Below are positions 5,177 through 5,815 of a stretch of 5,815 bases of DNA, piece by piece; within the stretch, counting starts at the first letter, position 1, and every line of letters begins with the position of its first letter. The translations under genes and the position numbers were made by a program. Source of the stretch: Propionicimonas sp. (lineage in GTDB: Bacteria; Actinomycetota; Actinomycetes; Propionibacteriales; Propionibacteriaceae); NCBI GenBank assembly GCA_031119515.1, contig JAVHXR010000193.1:1-5815 (forward strand), written 5' to 3'. The notes under the pieces are model-generated. The model ran no database searches and was not told where the DNA came from. It worked only from the letters and a program-made list of their open reading frames with translations.

Positions 5177-5815
5177 TTCGCGTCCTCGTTGGCGTCCCAG
5201 TTGAGCATCCCGGCGCGGTTGGCGAGGGCCTCCGCCGAGGCTGCCTGCTCGGCCTGCTGGCGCGCCTTCAGCGCCGAGTAGGTCTCGATCGCCACCGGCA
5301 CCGGCCGCCCCGATGCCTCACCGAACGGCCCCGACGGGTACATCCCCGGTCCGCCCTCGTAGTCCAGCGAGCAGGCCAGCTCCTCCAGGTTGTGGGCCTC
5401 CTCACGGTGTGCCTTCGGGATGACGTAGCGATCCTCGTACTTGGCGATCGCCAGCAGCCGGTACAGCTGCTCGATCGCCTCCGGCGTCATCCCGACCGCC
5501 TCGGCCAGGGCTGCGTCGCGTCCGGTCCCCAGCGTCACCCCGCGCATGAAGGACCGCATCGCGGCGAGCTTCTGCAGGACGTCGGTGACGAGCCGGGTGT
5601 CACCGGCGGTGAACAGCTCCGCCAGGTAGCTCACCGGGATCCGCAGCGCGTCGATGGCACCGAACAGGTTGCCGGGCGCCTCGGCGTCGTGGCCCTGGTC
5701 GCGCAGCAGGTCGATCACCGGCGACAGCGGCGGGATGTACCAGACCATCGGCATCGTCCGGTACTCCGGGTGCAGCGGCAACGCGACCTTGAAGTGCTTG
5801 ATCAGCGCGTAGACC
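5173..5815 (-). CDS. narH: Respiratory nitrate reductase beta subunit, Fe-S protein (C-terminal part, runs off right edge)
   Basis: The last 213 residues are present; the reading frame is open through the right edge (first full codon at 5814). NarH carries four Fe-S clusters and relays electrons from NarI to NarG on the cytoplasmic side of the membrane. The fragment contains the NarH signature VALPLHPEYRTMPMVWYIPP followed by LSPV, then IPVSYLAELFTAGDT, LAAMRSFMRG, and LYRLLAIAKYEDRYVIPKAHRE, each closely matching the C-terminal domain of E. coli NarH. The cysteine clusters for the Fe-S centres lie in the missing N-terminal part. A TTG codon at 5781 is not the start, since conserved NarH sequence (YALIKHFKVA) precedes it in frame. 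The C-terminal end, with SALKARQQAEQAASAEALANR, is likely helical. The stop overlaps the narJ start as GTGA. Confidence 0.96.
   Translation of the reverse strand, partial: VYALIKHFKVALPLHPEYRTMPMVWYIPPLSPVIDLLRDQGHDAEAPGNLFGAIDALRIPVSYLAELFTAGDTRLVTDVLQKLAAMRSFMRGVTLGTGRDAALAEAVGMTPEAIEQLYRLLAIAKYEDRYVIPKAHREEAHNLEELACSLDYEGGPGMYPSGPFGEASGRPVPVAIETYSALKARQQAEQAASAEALANRAGMLNWDANEDAK
5183..5187 (-). promoter_or_regulatory. Ribosome-binding site deciding the GTG start of narJ
   Basis: GAGGA in the minus-strand sense, 6 bases before the GTG at 5176 and inside the end of narH. It supports initiation upstream of the repeat array rather than at an internal codon, which means the array is translated as part of NarJ. 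Confidence 0.7.

Noticed and set aside
4250..5281. Plus-strand frame with RNVIPDLIRDPGVRRDDG repeats
   Set aside because: This is the opposite-strand translation of the narJ repeat array and core. The peptide is the familiar artefact of this palindrome type. The NarJ core on the minus strand is clearly the real gene.

Overview
The window reads as one continuous minus-strand operon fragment for respiratory nitrate reduction in a very GC-rich bacterium. Read in the direction of transcription (right to left) the order is: narH (3' end only), narJ, narI, a first NarK-type transporter, a second NarK-type transporter, and the 5' part of a MogA/MoaB-type molybdopterin adenylyltransferase gene that runs off the left edge. 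High GC, GTG starts, the NarI/NarK sequences and a mog gene beside the nar genes point to a high-GC actinobacterium, possibly the Propionibacteriales. This is an inference; no rRNA or taxonomic marker is present.

Layout: narH 5815-5173 (partial), narJ 5176-3947, narI 3950-3186, narK1-type 3189-1801, narK2-type 1804-401, mog 404-1 (partial). Each of the five gene junctions is a 4-base overlap (ATGA or GTGA), so there is no intergenic DNA. No promoter or terminator is visible. The promoter should lie upstream of narG, beyond the right edge.

The genes form one functional set. NarH carries electrons through Fe-S clusters to the catalytic subunit NarG, NarI anchors the complex and oxidises quinol, and NarJ is the assembly chaperone. 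The two NarK proteins move nitrate in and nitrite out. Mog helps make the molybdenum cofactor that NarG needs.

The striking anomaly is narJ. Its conserved chaperone core (about residues 159-348 of 409) lies between two in-frame arrays of palindromic repeats. One is about 440 bp near the N-terminus, with four units of 126/105/102/105 bp. The other is about 155 bp near the C-terminus, with a 36-bp period. Every unit length is a multiple of three, the 4-base overlaps with narH and narI remain intact, and the reading frame is open throughout. The likely product is a NarJ of about twice normal size with long, probably disordered Pro/Ala/Thr/Val-rich and Gly/Pro/Arg/Asp-rich extensions.
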